Origin: Polytrichum commune
Taxonomy: Eukaryota; Streptophyta; Polytrichopsida; Polytrichales; Polytrichaceae
DNA: 64,000 nucleotides
Reading direction: 5' to 3'
Assembly (NCBI GenBank): GCA_950295325.1
Contig: OX485803.1
Location: 11,038,001-11,102,000, forward strand
The notes under the pieces were generated by a model. The model did not search any database. It saw only the letters and a list, made by a program, of their open reading frames with translations, and was not told the DNA's origin. Below are positions 47,504 to 58,975 of the stretch, piece after piece. Position 1 is the first letter of the stretch. Every line of letters begins with the position of its first letter. A program made the translations under genes and the position numbers.

Positions 47504-47875
47504 ATGGTGAAAGTCAAAGTATTTAACAAAACCAAGAGGAGCGTTCAAGTGAAAGAGTCCAATGCAGGAGTTCCTCGAGTGCTAGCAAGTTTGAGTCCTG
47601 AAGAACACGCATGTATACATGTCGACCCAAACGCAACTTATCGCGAGTATATTATGATCATGCTACCCAACAACGAACAACTCAGACTGATATCTTCGGA
47701 TGAAATGCAAGAACTCAAGGCAATAGAGATACACACCAAAGGCCAGGACAAGTGGTACTGCAAAGATATTACGAATCATCCTGCACCTGAGATCAATTTC
47801 TTGACACGGTTGAGGTCTGGATACACTCTTCCTCCAAAAACTTGTCTGTCAACAATGGAACTTTTACGTCCTTAA
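47504..47875 (+). CDS. Small plant protein with NATYREY motif (DUF-type family)
   Basis: A 123-codon single-exon frame starting MVKVKVFNKTKRSVQVKES, predicted as a compact beta-rich domain: an N-terminal FNKT strand, DPNATYREYIMIMLP near residues 44-58, and SSDEMQELKAIEIH near 66-79. DPNATYREY recalls a plant-specific family of unknown function (I believe DUF7748, from memory). No signal peptide or membrane segment. Upstream, a GTGAGT-like donor near 47363 and CTTAG near 47430 suggest a 5'-UTR intron, so it may share a transcript or promoter region with the gene that ends at 47317. The start is the first ATG after that acceptor. Confidence 0.7.
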   Translation: MVKVKVFNKTKRSVQVKESNAGVPRVLASLSPEEHACIHVDPNATYREYIMIMLPNNEQLRLISSDEMQELKAIEIHTKGQDKWYCKDITNHPAPEINFLTRLRSGYTLPPKTCLSTMELLRP

Positions 47876-50800
47876 TGTGTACTTTCTGGACTTAGCCTTC
47901 AGTCTCTAATTGCCCACTCTTATTCTAACCCATTCGTAGTTATCCCTAGTTCGGGAATTTTCAATGCACAATATGTTGTTAGGAAGTGGAATGTAACTGG
48001 AAAGATATGTCCTGGTCAACTTAAGTTGGGCCACAACCTCATTTTGGAGGACCTGCCAACCTTCAAAATTCAGATAGATGCGAAGCTGATATATGTTTGG
48101 TTGAAATATGTTTCATACTATAGAAATTCTACGTGCGAGTTTTAACTTCTTTCCGCTTTGTTAATCATGTGACTTGTTATACCCACAACTTGTATAGCCC
48201 TCCGTTTCAACTTTCGATAGTAAGACCCCCAGTAGACCCCTTTAACAGTAGCCAACAAGAAATGAGTAAAAATTCTGTAGAGGTGCCACATGATTGGATG
48301 GATCACTATAATATAGTCTAACATAGTAATTTACCTTCCATCCTGTCCATCCTTCCAAGTTCCTTCCTCAACCCCTCCTTTGTTGTAATTTTATCCCTCC
48401 CTCTCTCGCTCTTGCTCTCTCTCTTCCTTCCTACCTTATACATTCCTTGGGTCCAGCCCTCATTCCCAAATTGAAAACTTAGGACAGTTGTTCAGCTATA
48501 GTTGCTTTCAGAAACTATTGAGTCTACTTGAGCAATTAGACTAGAATAAAAGTGTCTTCATCTCTTCCGATTGTCACAACGGAGGTGTCTATCTATTAAA
48601 TAGACATGAATTCGTATTGAATTAGTATTTCTAGCATAAACACATGAATCTATTCTGATTGGAAAATTCAGGTCATGCTCGAGGTTGATATTTTTAACTA
48701 CATGAATGTAACATGAGTGCTTATTTTCTACAGATCATGGCTGGGGTTCTGATAAGTCATCTCCAGTTGTCCGGACAACCAGGGAGCAATCTCCAGATCA
48801 TGACCAGGGGGGCACTGGGGTTCCATCTTCAACGACTGGATAACTATGACGACTCCCAGGGACTCTAGTGGTGTATGGTACTTCAATATTTGATACTAGG
48901 CTTGAGTATGTTAGGAGGCTATATAATGGCTGCATGCACGCAGCTTTTCTTGAAAATATTAATAGCGTTTGAAACAATTTTTGCAATTTGTGACCAGTTT
49001 TTTTAAATTTTTTTTTATATACATATATATAATGTGAACTACAACCTACCCAAATTATTGTATACAGAACTAACGCCTGGACTGTCTTCCTTTGGAGTCT
49101 ATCCCTTGAAACATGATAAACTACTCTAATGGAGCCTCAAATCCTCAATAGCGAGCAGAGACGTGGGGAATAAAACGGAATTCAATCAGGAACCCGAATT
49201 AGAGTTCTCTGGAACTGTAAAGATTCACTTGAGCATGAATTGGAATGACGCACTGCAAGCATCCACCCCAACAAATTTTTGTAATATATATCTTGTCTGA
49301 ATTAAACGAAATGACTTATTATTGCAAGAAGAGAACAAATCCTGGGCATACCTGGAGTCACTGGAGACTCCCAATCACAACTCATATTTCGCAAGCAGGT
49401 GTGTAGCGTTTGCATTTGCAGGAGCCTATGAACTTAGATTTATGGACCAATCAAAGCGGCTACATTCACAGATTTTGTGAGAATGGAAAGACAGCAAAGG
49501 TATTTGTTCATGAAGCATTATTGTTGTAAGATACCTGCACTCGAAGATCACATACCATAGTTGGCTCATCATTGAAATGGCTGGGGGTTCGTGGTGTTCA
49601 AGGTATTTGGGTGTTATGTAGTTCCTTTTTCACGTTCTTCAACTTCTACGTTGCACTAGCAAATCTATGATGAAACATCTGCAAAAATCAGATTGAAAAT
49701 CGGACGCCCCCTGATTTAGTTATGGTTGATAAAATTGCATGTTGTTGATTTCTTAGCTGGATACAAAGGTCCTCCCAATTGTGTTCACTATTGAGTGTAG
49801 AGTAATTATTAATGTTTGAAGATGTAGTCCAATCTCTTTTAAACATATGTCCTTATGATGTGTGTTCTTTGATTCTCTTGGAACCACATAGCAATCAAAT
49901 TCAAGGGTCCAATTAAGAAAAGTAGTCACTTAACACCCACATACCTTACATAAACTCATCTGCTAGCAAGGTGAAAATGCAACAAAGTATTTTAGAGTTT
50001 GGGAAACAATTATTTTTAGAATAGTCAACTCTGGAAATGGCATCAAAGATCCCGAATTAGTCTAGTGGAGTCTAGTTGGAATAAATTGACCCTCAACCTT
50101 GTCGGGGAATTGTTTGACTAGAGCCCCTTCACAGTTTACATACTAGATGCCATGAACCCTAAGCCCATTGAATTGATAATTTACTGTTTTTATTTTATGA
50201 AATCATTTTGTTAGGCTTGTTTGAGAATTCCAAGAGTTTAATCCATTCAGAAATGTATTCAAAACATGCATTGCCATGTAAAATTGATGATGATATCATG
50301 GAATTGCATTGCCAGGCTTGTTGCTTGAATGTCAGATTCAATTTTCCAATTTCACCCTCGTCACTCTAGGATTTTGTATATTTTTAAAATTTAATTATAT
50401 GATTATTTTAAGAGGGATGAAGAAAACTGCTATGGTATATAAAAGTAGTAATTGGTTTTACATTTGGTGCTTGTATACATATACCATAGCCAAAAATATA
50501 TTCTTCAGCTCTATTCATGTTATTAAAGCTTGAAAAATCGTAAGGAATTACATGAGTGAAATAATGCTATTCATTATGGTCCAAAGTTTAAGAACAAAAC
50601 ATGTTCAATTGGACACACAACATGCATATTTTAGAAACAAACCAATTAATGCCATAGAACATAACCTTCTTGATCGAGTTGCTGTGATAGTCAAAATTAG
50701 GTAAAGGTTCACAACACCTTTTAAGGGGGAGAATGAAAAAGTTTATTACTATGTAGACCCCAAATGCTACTATTGTAATAATCCCTAAATTGGGTTAAAG

Positions 50801-51079
50801 AGTTAGCCTAGTGAAGTTCAATTGGGATAAATCAACAACACATCTATAAGGGACATGTTTTAACCCTCTATATTCCCTTTAGTGTCCACTGAAGTTTGAG
50901 CATTGTGCACATGGTCCGCACAATGAAGACAAAACATGACTAAAGTATAAGTTAAACTGAAAAAATCTTACACAAGTCAATAGTATCAAAATTCATCAAG
51001 TCAACTCTAACACAAACACCCGGGTATGCAAGTCCCATATTATACGCAGGGGGCATCGTATTAAAAACGGCTTAGAGGA
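47876..51079. other. AT-rich intergenic DNA; one exon-like stretch near 48730
   Basis: No firm gene. At 48734 a TTTTCTACAG acceptor is followed by an open hydrophilic stretch (DHGWGSDKSSPVVRTTREQ...) ending at a TAA near 48841, which could be an alternative 3' exon of the small gene upstream; support is weak. CT-rich DNA occurs at 48380-48440 and an (AT)n-like tract at about 49010-49035. A dispersed repeat lies at 49720-49970. Confidence 0.4.
49720..49970 (+). repeat. Dispersed direct repeat, partner at 54130-54400
   Basis: Shares with the partner a series of blocks in the same order: TTGATTTCTTAGCTGGATAC, GTGTTCACTATTG, TAAACATATGTCCTTATGATG, and TAAGAAAAGTAGTC followed by CACCCACATAC. Identity looks moderate with indels, so this is an old repeat, possibly LTR or DNA-transposon derived. 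No coding capacity. Confidence 0.7.
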
Positions 51080-51119
51080 CGGTTTTTGTAAAAATTATAT
51101 CAAATTATATCAAATTAAA

Positions 51120-51265
51120 ATGATAAAAAAGTTGGGTGAAGACCAAATTAAATAAAGTGAGATGAAAAAAAAGTCGGGTAAAGAACAAATTAAAAAAAAT
51201 GAGATTAAAAAAAAGTTGGGTGAAGACCAAATTAAATAAATGAGATGAAAAAAAAGTTGGGTTGC
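51120..51265 (+). repeat. Tandem ~43-bp repeat, about 3.5 copies
   Basis: The unit contains GAGATGAAAAAAAAGTTGGG and TGAAGACCAAATTAAATAAA and is repeated with small changes (GTCGGG, GAACAAATT). It is A-rich on this strand and lies just downstream, in coding sense, of the AT-hook frame on the minus strand. Confidence 0.9.
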
Positions 51266-51311
51266 GTATTTATTAAAAAAAAACTCCAACGTATATAAAC
51301 AATTGAAACAC

Positions 51312-51644
51312 CTAGTTTTTTAACCTTGTAGAGCATCTAAGAGGGGTATTCAATGTAGATGTCGGATTAGTATTCACAAATGATAGAGGGTCCTTTCGAG
51401 GTCTCCCTCTTTTGGAAGGAGTTGTGGCAATTACAGGTGTAACATATTCCTTCTCCCTATCTCTACCTCCACTACATGAGCCTCTATGCTTCATCTCACA
51501 ATCCATGTGTTTGTTTAAGCCAAGGATGACCCTCCCAAATGAGCACAAGCACACTCCAAAGCGATGACACAAAGGCTCCAAAGCAAAGCCGCACACTCCA
51601 AAGCAAAGACACAAAGCCTCCAAAACCGAACACAAAAGCTTCAA
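51312..51644 (-). CDS. ORF fragment with AT-hook motif, 110 codons
   Basis: The C-terminal 60 residues are hydrophilic and include SKRGRPRKDP, a canonical AT-hook core (RGRP) that binds the minor groove of AT-rich DNA, and end STRLKN. The N-terminal half is translated from short tandem repeats (AAAGC and CTCCAAAGC words at 51540-51660) and is Cys/Leu-rich, so the true start is doubtful. It may be the last exon of a longer minus-strand gene or transposon protein. No neighbour clarifies this. Confidence 0.3.
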   Translation of the reverse strand: MKLLCSVLEALCLCFGVCGFALEPLCHRFGVCLCSFGRVILGLNKHMDCEMKHRGSCSGGRDREKEYVTPVIATTPSKRGRPRKDPLSFVNTNPTSTLNTPLRCSTRLKN

Positions 51645-52439
51645 AGCGAATATATAGAAGCCTCAAACCCTAAGCCCTAACCCTAAACCGGGAACCCATG
51701 ATATTTTGAAATACTCCATGATACCCTTGAGTAGTCAGGGCACCATATGATGTATATGGTCTTAAAAATACATACCTCAATTGTATCCTAACACAAATCA
51801 TTAGTTTTCTATCCCAACAATTAGACCAGTAAGTTGCCTATACATAATTAAAAAAAATCCACACGAATATTTGCCTCCAGTTAGAATTATAAGCCACGAA
51901 TAGTTGCCTCCCATTAAAATTATAAGTCATTCACAATGTTAAATTTTTATTAAAAAGTCCAAAAAGTTGGGTAGTTTGACCTATGGTACATGTATTAAAA
52001 AATAATATAATTGGGTTTTTAATGCAATTATATGCTTCAAAATATATTCATTTCCTATATATAATTACATTTTTGGATTCCTTGTTAGAAGGGCTACAAG
52101 GGTTTTCTACATTAAAACAAATTGTATCATTCAATATTGGACTAAAACGCATTATAAGTGATTATAATCAGGACCATATAATACGGGAGTTGCGTACCTG
52201 GGCACAAACACTTTTGTAGATGGAAAATGATACCAATGAGAAAGGATATCAGAGTACCTTTCACAACCGAGATCCTCAGCAATACTACTCTTGGCCATTG
52301 TCACATATTCCGGTCATATCTTTTATTTTCTTTTTTCTTGTTCTATTTTTGGGCACAAATTGAAAGAAATTTCAGTTGCAAAAGGAAAAGTATAACCACC
52401 TCAAGCAAAACAAAGCAAATGAGGGGACTTAAGAAATAA

Positions 52440-53250
52440 TGCCCATCAAGGGCCTAACTTTATGAGTAACCATTAAATTGTTACAAGTAACAATAAGACC
52501 TTTGACACACCAAACATTGTCAAATTCTTTAAAAACATCCTCATGAGCAACATCTAGTGTTTTTTCCAAATACGTGAGAGTCCTTTACCACTCAAGTCTA
52601 CCATAGTCAAGTAAGGAATCCCACACAATTTGGTGTGTTTTCTCCACCGGCCATTGAAGAGCATTAAAATCATATCATTCTGTTGATGCTAAATAATCCA
52701 TGGAAGACCACTCCTCAAGAAGAACCAAATAAGATTAAAAGGTTCAATGGTTTGTTGAGAGGTTGATCAAAAAGGCATTGCATCATTGAAAAAGATTTCC
52801 GAGGGCCAAGGTTACCTGTTTTAGCAAAGAATTGCCAAATGATGTTAGCCACATAGTGACACACTTGTTGAGCCAAAGGGCAACTGGAGAATTTGTGATC
52901 CACTCACTCCACAACTAACAAGCCACAATGGGGGCAACTCTTATCAATCTCTATCAAGATTTGTCCACATCATTCGTTCACCACTACTACCTTATGAATG
53001 AATGACCAAAGGAAGGCAAACTCCTTTTGTGCCTTGTGCTTATGCCAAATGATCCTCCAATTTAGAGAAGTGGAGGGAGGAATTTCGTTCTGCCATTTGT
53101 CGGAGATTGGCTTTTTAGGAGTCTCTTGAGTAGTGATCCAATTCCTCCTAAACTTGGCCGAATATGCCAGGAAGGGAGTAATCTCAGGCCATCACCAACC
53201 TTGCCAGGTCAAAGAAAAGATTATCCGATTATTCAAAAAATAAGTTGAAT
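52440..53250 (-). pseudogene. LINE 3' fragment with zf-RVT domain
   Basis: On the minus strand, SDKWQNEIPPSTSLNWRIIW (near 53090), then KAQKEFAFLWSFIHKVVVVNE (near 53000), then SCPHCGLLVVE (near 52930) and HKFSSCPLAQQVCHYV (near 52880) follow the typical order of the zinc-binding region after the reverse transcriptase in plant LINEs. Stops interrupt it (after VVVNE and after LLVVE). The reverse transcriptase and endonuclease are absent, so it is a 5'-truncated or eroded copy, distinct in composition from the G-poor LINE. Confidence 0.8.
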
Positions 53251-53632
53251 TGGGTTTGATCACTGCCACGTGAAAGTTTGTCCACCCTAACTTATGACAT
53301 CCAACCTAAGAATGCCATGGGGGGTTCTACACCCCTAGCATACGGTTTAACTCACTAAGGGTAAAGTGTTGCAACCCAACAATGGATTTAGGAAAAGTAC
53401 CCATGAACGTGACACTAAATTGGACTAGCTTGAAACTAAATTTCTTAAATTCACCAACATTAACCACCCATTCCAGACATATTCCAGACATATCTTATGA
53501 TCCACATTCCAGTTTTCAAACCACATGTAGGTAATAGTATCACGTGCTAAACATGTTTTCGGAAAAACAAATAGTGAGACATGTACATATTATTCAGGTC
53601 TATTTCATGGTCTACATCTTCTATTTTTAAAT

Positions 53633-53959
53633 ATGCATTTCAAAAACTCAACAAATTTTGAGGCATTTTTAAAGTTTTTAATTATAAATTCACTACTACA
53701 GCGAGTCCATGCCAATAGGGAAAATATAGACACACGTAACTTCATCAATTATTCCATATTACCATATAGCATTAGTACATTCAAACTCAACAGCAGTGCC
53801 GAAGCCCTGAGCCCTGCCACACAAACTAACCAATACCGGAATACGGATTTTGCATCGGGGGACGATCCATGTGTAGTCTTGGATCAATACTTGGACGGAG
53901 AAGGGCTCGGAGAACTAATCTCGGAAGAGGGGAATGTTTCTGACAATGATTTGTCATAA
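53633..53959 (+). CDS. Hypothetical ORF, 108 codons, acidic C-terminus
   Basis: Open frame in AT-rich DNA. The last 40 residues (DDPCVVLDQYLDGEGLGEL, then EEGNVSDNDLS) are acidic and look like protein; the first part resembles intronic AT-rich sequence. It may be the terminal exon of a decayed transposon gene. No family recognised. Confidence 0.25.
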   Translation: MHFKNSTNFEAFLKFLIINSLLQRVHANRENIDTRNFINYSILPYSISTFKLNSSAEALSPATQTNQYRNTDFASGDDPCVVLDQYLDGEGLGELISEEGNVSDNDLS

Positions 53960-54129
53960 AGAACCTCAAGGATTGATGTCTTCAATGATTTTCAATAAAA
54001 AAACATTAAAAATGTTTTGAAATAATTTTAAATGTATTTTATAAAGCCGCCTCCGACCTCTAGAATAAAAATGAAACACTAGGCCTTACACGAAAAAACT
54101 TGTATTGCAATAGCAAACCTGCAATGAAT

Positions 54130-54400
54130 CGATGCCAAGATCTTTGCAGATTTAGTTTTGATTATGTGAAGTGCTTGTTTGTTGATTCATACATAGATCC
54201 TTCCAGTTATGTTCATTATAGCATGTGGAGTATTACATAAATTTAGAAATGTAGATCAATCTATTCTAAACACGTGTCTTAATGATGTCTGTTCTTAAAT
54301 CCCACAAACCACACACCAATCAAATATAGGTGTCTAAATAAGAAAAGTAACCGGCAAATAGCCACATACTTCTGTGAGCATGACAAAAATTTGCTCCAAT
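54130..54400 (+). repeat. Dispersed direct repeat, partner at 49720-49970
   Basis: Second copy of the repeat described at 49720. Blocks such as CACGTGTCTTAATGATG and AAATAAGAAAAGTAACC align in order with the first copy. It lies directly upstream of the inverted copy of the LINE-insert segment, so several mobile fragments meet here. Confidence 0.7.
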
Positions 54401-54475
54401 AATAATCTTAGGCAAGCAGGTCAGAATGATTGCCATATGCAGATAAAAATATCCAATCATCAAGGTTATGTACGG

Positions 54476-54855
54476 CGGACATTAAGTTCGCCCATACGAA
54501 CTATAGGGGGTATCAGATCCGGGCGGGGGCAGCCTCCAGGGAAATTTCTGAACCCAACCGAAAACTGCTGCCCGCCCCGCCCAACTTCGAAAAAAATATT
54601 GCCCTTGCATTCTTGAAGGCCGCTTGACTACAAATCCCATATTGAGTGCACTTCGCCTTCAAGGTCTAAAATCCAATATATATGTGCACTTCCAATTAGT
54701 AAATAAGCAATTCATTGGGATTTCATTCCGGAAATGAAACCATCAATGAAACACGTAATTAACTTGGAGGTCAAATAAAATTACAAAATCCTCATTAACA
54801 TTGAGGTTATAATTTTGATGACTTACCATTTGAAATTGTCTTTGTCATTCTAAAT
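54476..54855 (-). repeat. Inverted copy of the 33607-33985 segment
   Basis: Reverse-complement match to the interior of the LINE insert: the ends GGCGGACATTAA and ATTCTAAATGAC correspond to GGCGGACGTTAA and its counterpart at 33607. Central blocks such as TTGAGTGCACTTC and CAATTCATTGGGATTTCATT are preserved. It has no recognised coding content. Confidence 0.8.
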
Positions 54856-54949
54856 GACACTTAAATTTAGTGTGTTGATTTAGTATGTATATATTTTTAT
54901 ATTTTAGTAACTCCGCCTACTTTCACAAGTATTCATACGTCATGAGACA

Positions 54950-55235
54950 ACGCCTCACTCAAATTGTCATATCTCCTAGCTTACACCTCCAATTAAGGTG
55001 TTCTTAAGCATTCTAGAATCAACACGCCATATGCTACGCATAGCTCATGGCCTTACCCTCGTGCCTCCTAGTCTCCATGGGCGGGAGGCGTTCCCAACGC
55101 CTAGGGCCCTCATCCACATTAGGATCAGTTGGACCCTCTCACCAATGGCAACACAAGTCCTGAGTGTCACTTCACGGTCCCCCTTGTGCCCATGGTGTTT
55201 TGGGCACTCCTCATGAAGAGCTGCGCAACATATCC
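54950..55235 (+). repeat. Mosaic repeat joining segments found apart at 24.7 and 30.3 kb
   Basis: The first part (54952-55060) matches 24735-24842 and the second part (55107-55230) matches 30260-30385. The second part reads CPWCFGHSS, a zinc-knuckle-like motif, and leads to a LINE endonuclease. I infer that this is the more complete form of a LINE 5' region of which the other two loci hold pieces. Confidence 0.7.
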
Positions 55236-55375
55236 GTAATAGCAAAGCTAGTCTTATGGAACTAGGCAAGCATGTGTTAACACCAAGACAAGGGAGAAAT
55301 TGGGAGTTTTGGAACAAGTCCCACATGGGGGGAGAGTAAAAACAAGTGGTGGATATATACCCTGGAAATATTTCT

Positions 55376-55812
55376 ATGAATTGGAATATTATCACACACA
55401 ATATCCAAGGGCTTAATGACCCGGAAAGCATTACAAAAGAACGGTGTATTATTAACTCCTTAGTACATAGGGCGGACATTGTTATGTTATAAGAGCATAA
55501 ATTAAGGGGAAGGGCATTAGATAATTTAGGCCACAGACTCGTGCAGGGATGTGCAAGTTGGATTCTTGAAGCTACACCGGGAGAAAAGAGTTGGCTTAAT
55601 CCCAACGTGGCTAGCAAAGGGGGGGGGGGGTGGGCATTTTACTCGTTCATAAATATGCAGGATTAGTTACAATGCAAGGAGCACTATATGATAACCAAGT
55701 TGTATGGATCAAATTAGAGGGAGTGGAAGGTGGTAATATAGGAATTGCCTGTATTTACGTGCCAAATATCATAACAAAGAGAAGACATTTGAACAAATCA
55801 GACACAGTTTGA
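55376..55812 (+). pseudogene. LINE endonuclease fragment
   Basis: Reads MNWNIITHNIQGLND, then ADIVML-stop-EHKLRGRA (the Q of the conserved QEHK lost to TAA), a Trp-containing block, and after a 12-base G run GVGILLVHKYAGLVTMQG, VVWIKLEGVEGGNIGIACIY and VPN. This is the first half of an APE-type endonuclease. The G run at 55620-55631 changes frame, a typical slippage site. The sequence ends shortly after the KRRHL block. Confidence 0.8.
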
Positions 55813-57928
55813 AACCCACAAATCCCAATAAGTACTACCGTAAAAAACTTCCAACAATACACTTGTCGGATTAGATTGCTCGTGACAATTTGGGCGCCAG
55901 CAGCTTATTATCGCATGCCAACCTTGCTCGTAAATAAGTTATTTCTGAAACATTATTTGAACTCAAACCACCGCCCTCATAACAATTAGCAGAGGAACAG
56001 ACAAGGATCCGCTCGAAAGCAAAACACCGCAACTCTCGGTGTAAGCTTCAACGGTCACACACAATATGCACATTGTCTAAGCTGCAACAGATGACTAGAA
56101 AGTGCACTACGATGAATAGAAAGTCGAAGTCACAAGGTTAGCGAGGATGTCGAACCTGGACCCAACCTTCACGCTAATCTCGTACACGAGTCTCTCAAGC
56201 TTCCAATGCTTCGGTTGCATGTACAAGAGATGCATACATATCATAATCACCACGTCTTAGTTAAGCTGCAACAGATAAATAGGAAGTCATAGCCGCAAGT
56301 TCAGCTACGTTAGAAAGTGCACCACGTTGTGATTGAGATCGACGTAGTGACAGCGGGCCACTTGGCATCCAAAGCTACATTTGTGTGAGTTGAGTGAGTG
56401 AAAGGTGTGTCGACAATGTTCTTGTGACTGTAGTTCGTGTTTGGTTAATGTGTGACCTGCGGCCTCACACCATCCACGACGCCCCAAGACTATCCCCCAC
56501 GCTTCGTCTCTAGTTTAAAGTCGAGGCCATTCCCCGAATGTGGCCCAAAGGAAATAACTTAACCTTAAGCAACTAAACACACACACACACACATTAGGTT
56601 TCTAAATCTCCTTTCTCCCCAACCCCTTCCAGTAAAAACTCTTCTCAAAAATCTCCTACCTTCTCCTTTGCCTTGAAACTGGCACCACCGCATATCGAAA
56701 ACAAACCAAAACAAACTGCCAGGCCTCTCACAAAACTTCTACAAAAACTCCACACCACTTCCTCTTCGTCTAGTTCCTCTCTGTACTAATAGTAGTAGCC
56801 CTAAGGACTACTCCCTCATATTTCCTCTTCTTCTCCTCCTCCACTCCCACTCTACAAACCACAGAGAAAACCTCTGCTGCACAAACTTGAGCAGCGGCAA
56901 GACACGACGCAGCTCTTTTCAAGGAACGAGGAGAAGATGACCACCATCAGTTCCCCCCATCCTACTACTACTGTGCAACTAGAATTCCATCCAAATCCTC
57001 GTACCATCCTCTAATCGAAACAAACAAAGAAACAAACAAGAAAAACAACCGAGCAACCAGATTTCTTCGCTCTTTCCCTCTCAAACTTCCTTCACGCCCT
57101 TTCCTCGCTCGTTCTCTCACCCACAAAAAATCAGATATTTCAAATTCGATACTACACCAAAAGCCTCTTTAGACCGAGAATCCAGATCCAAACACATACT
57201 GCCACTGAATTACTCCTCGTATGTGATCCCTCTTAATTAACTTTGGACCCCACACTCTCCTGCTACCTGCGCCCGTGGCGAGGAAGACTGATGGTTGAGT
57301 CGTTGTAAATGTTGAATTTACTGATCTTTGTTGGCCGATTGTGTGAGTGTGCACCGATAGTATCGTCGGAGGCAGGCCGCATTGTGCCAATTGAAAAGCT
57401 TAAAAAAAAATTTGTGACTCCACGGCGGTCGAGGTTGCTTGCGCTTCTTCCATTCGATCACTGATTGATTGTAGGCAATCTCTCTCTCTCGCTTCTGATT
57501 TCTCTAGCTAGTTATTTTGTCTCCCTCAGGATCGCGAGTTCACATCGTCTGAGCCTCTACTCACTTTACTTCTACCCGATCAGCATTTGACTAGCACAGA
57601 CACGCTTGTGCACACCCATTCGAGGTTGAGATAGTGCTTTCGCCTCCTACCCCCACCTCTCTTCCCCCTTACCCAAAAAATGAGCTCTCCCTCTCCTACC
57701 TCCCGAGACCCCTCCAACCTTCTCCTTTTTTTCACTATGCCCGGCATCTTCGGGCCGCCCGAAGGTAAAAAAACCAGGGTTGGCCCTTCTCATTGGCCTT
57801 TTCTCCCCTTTTAGGCTCCACCTCCCCGCACATGGTAATTGCACTTAACTTTTTACTTTTTCTCTCTTCCTAAGGGTGAGGTTCACTTCTTTTGCTTGCT
57901 TCTTACTTCCCAACACTTTGCGTTAGGG
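55813..57928. other. Region without a firm gene; CT-rich leader-like DNA at 56.6-57.9 kb
   Basis: Two related segments, AAGCTGCAACAGAT followed by AGAAAGTGCACYACG, occur near 56081 and 56262 (period about 180). An (AC)n tract lies at 56577-56593. From 56600 to 57900 the plus strand is CT-rich with short upstream-type frames (for example MTTISSPHPTTTVQLEF at 56938) and a (CT)n run near 57479, as in a long plant 5' leader, but no main coding frame follows. Confidence 0.4.
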
Positions 57929-58174
57929 TTAATTAACATGTGAGTACGACTTCTCGGGCTCACAGATGAGCTTATCATTTACACCAAAGTGGCTTGGAAA
58001 TGAGTTCTCAAACAAATCAAGATTAGGAAGTTCTCTACGGTGGCCATGTTTCAAGGCTTCAACAAAACCTATGGAGCTAGGAATGTTCTTTGTAGGAAGC
58101 ACAATTTGCATATTGAGTGGAATTGGAAAAGACAAATTAGGTAGGTGGTCAAGCATTGTGTTGGGTGTTGTCAC
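57929..58174 (-). CDS. Uncertain ORF, 81 codons, possible LRR-like fragment
   Basis: Contains IPSSIGFVEALKH and ELPNLDLFENSFPSHFG, which loosely resemble leucine-rich-repeat spacing, but a single imperfect match is weak support. The opposite strand is also open over the same bases. No start context or splice support is visible. Confidence 0.2.
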   Translation of the reverse strand: MTTPNTMLDHLPNLSFPIPLNMQIVLPTKNIPSSIGFVEALKHGHRRELPNLDLFENSFPSHFGVNDKLICEPEKSYSHVN

Positions 58175-58975
58175 AGTAGTTTGGGGATGGTACTTGGTTG
58201 GTGGGGTGGGGTAGGGGTGGTCCTTAACTTGGTGGGTTTGCCTTGGTGGTGGTTGGTTGCTTGTTTCTTTCTATGTGGCAGTGTCTCACGCCTGAGGGGC
58301 CCCACCTCCCCTCGGTGAGAGTGCGGTTTTCTTGCTTACCATTCATCTTGGCGTTGTCTGTGTTGGCCTTCTACCTCATCTAATAAAAATAAAAATTTAA
58401 AGAAGAAAAGGTCCAGTGCTCATGTAGTCCCTTTGCAGTTTTAAATACTTTCACAGATAAACTTAATACCTACCTTTAAAGAGGCAAGGCCCAATTTGTA
58501 CATCACTTCTGACAATGTGAAGATTTCACTCAACAGATTGGACGCAAGAAAATAGCTTTCGAATACTTCCAATGAAATGAATAATTGGATAATGGTACAT
58601 ATTGAGGAGGTTACCCCTACTCCTACCAGAGCAAGAATGGGAATGGCAATTTGCCAGTGTCAACGGTTCCAAAGAATCCTGTGACAAAAAAGAATCCCGA
58701 CGTGTACAAACTGATTGTTGTTAAACCTACCAGGTGCGCACAGAAAACTCCTAGTTGGTGTTTCCCCTACAGATTTTGATAGCTTGAGCTTTGAATCATA
58801 ACCTTCCGTGTGCAAGGATAACATTTTTCCTTCTGCCAGAATGAGCATGGTCATATTAACAGCATCCGAGGTGCACATCCCTGTGCCCTTGACACTCCCC
58901 TGGTAGGCTTGTTATCTGTATGTTGAATGTAGAACCTAACCTACTTTGAGCTGTAGCAATAATTCCCGCTTTGAT

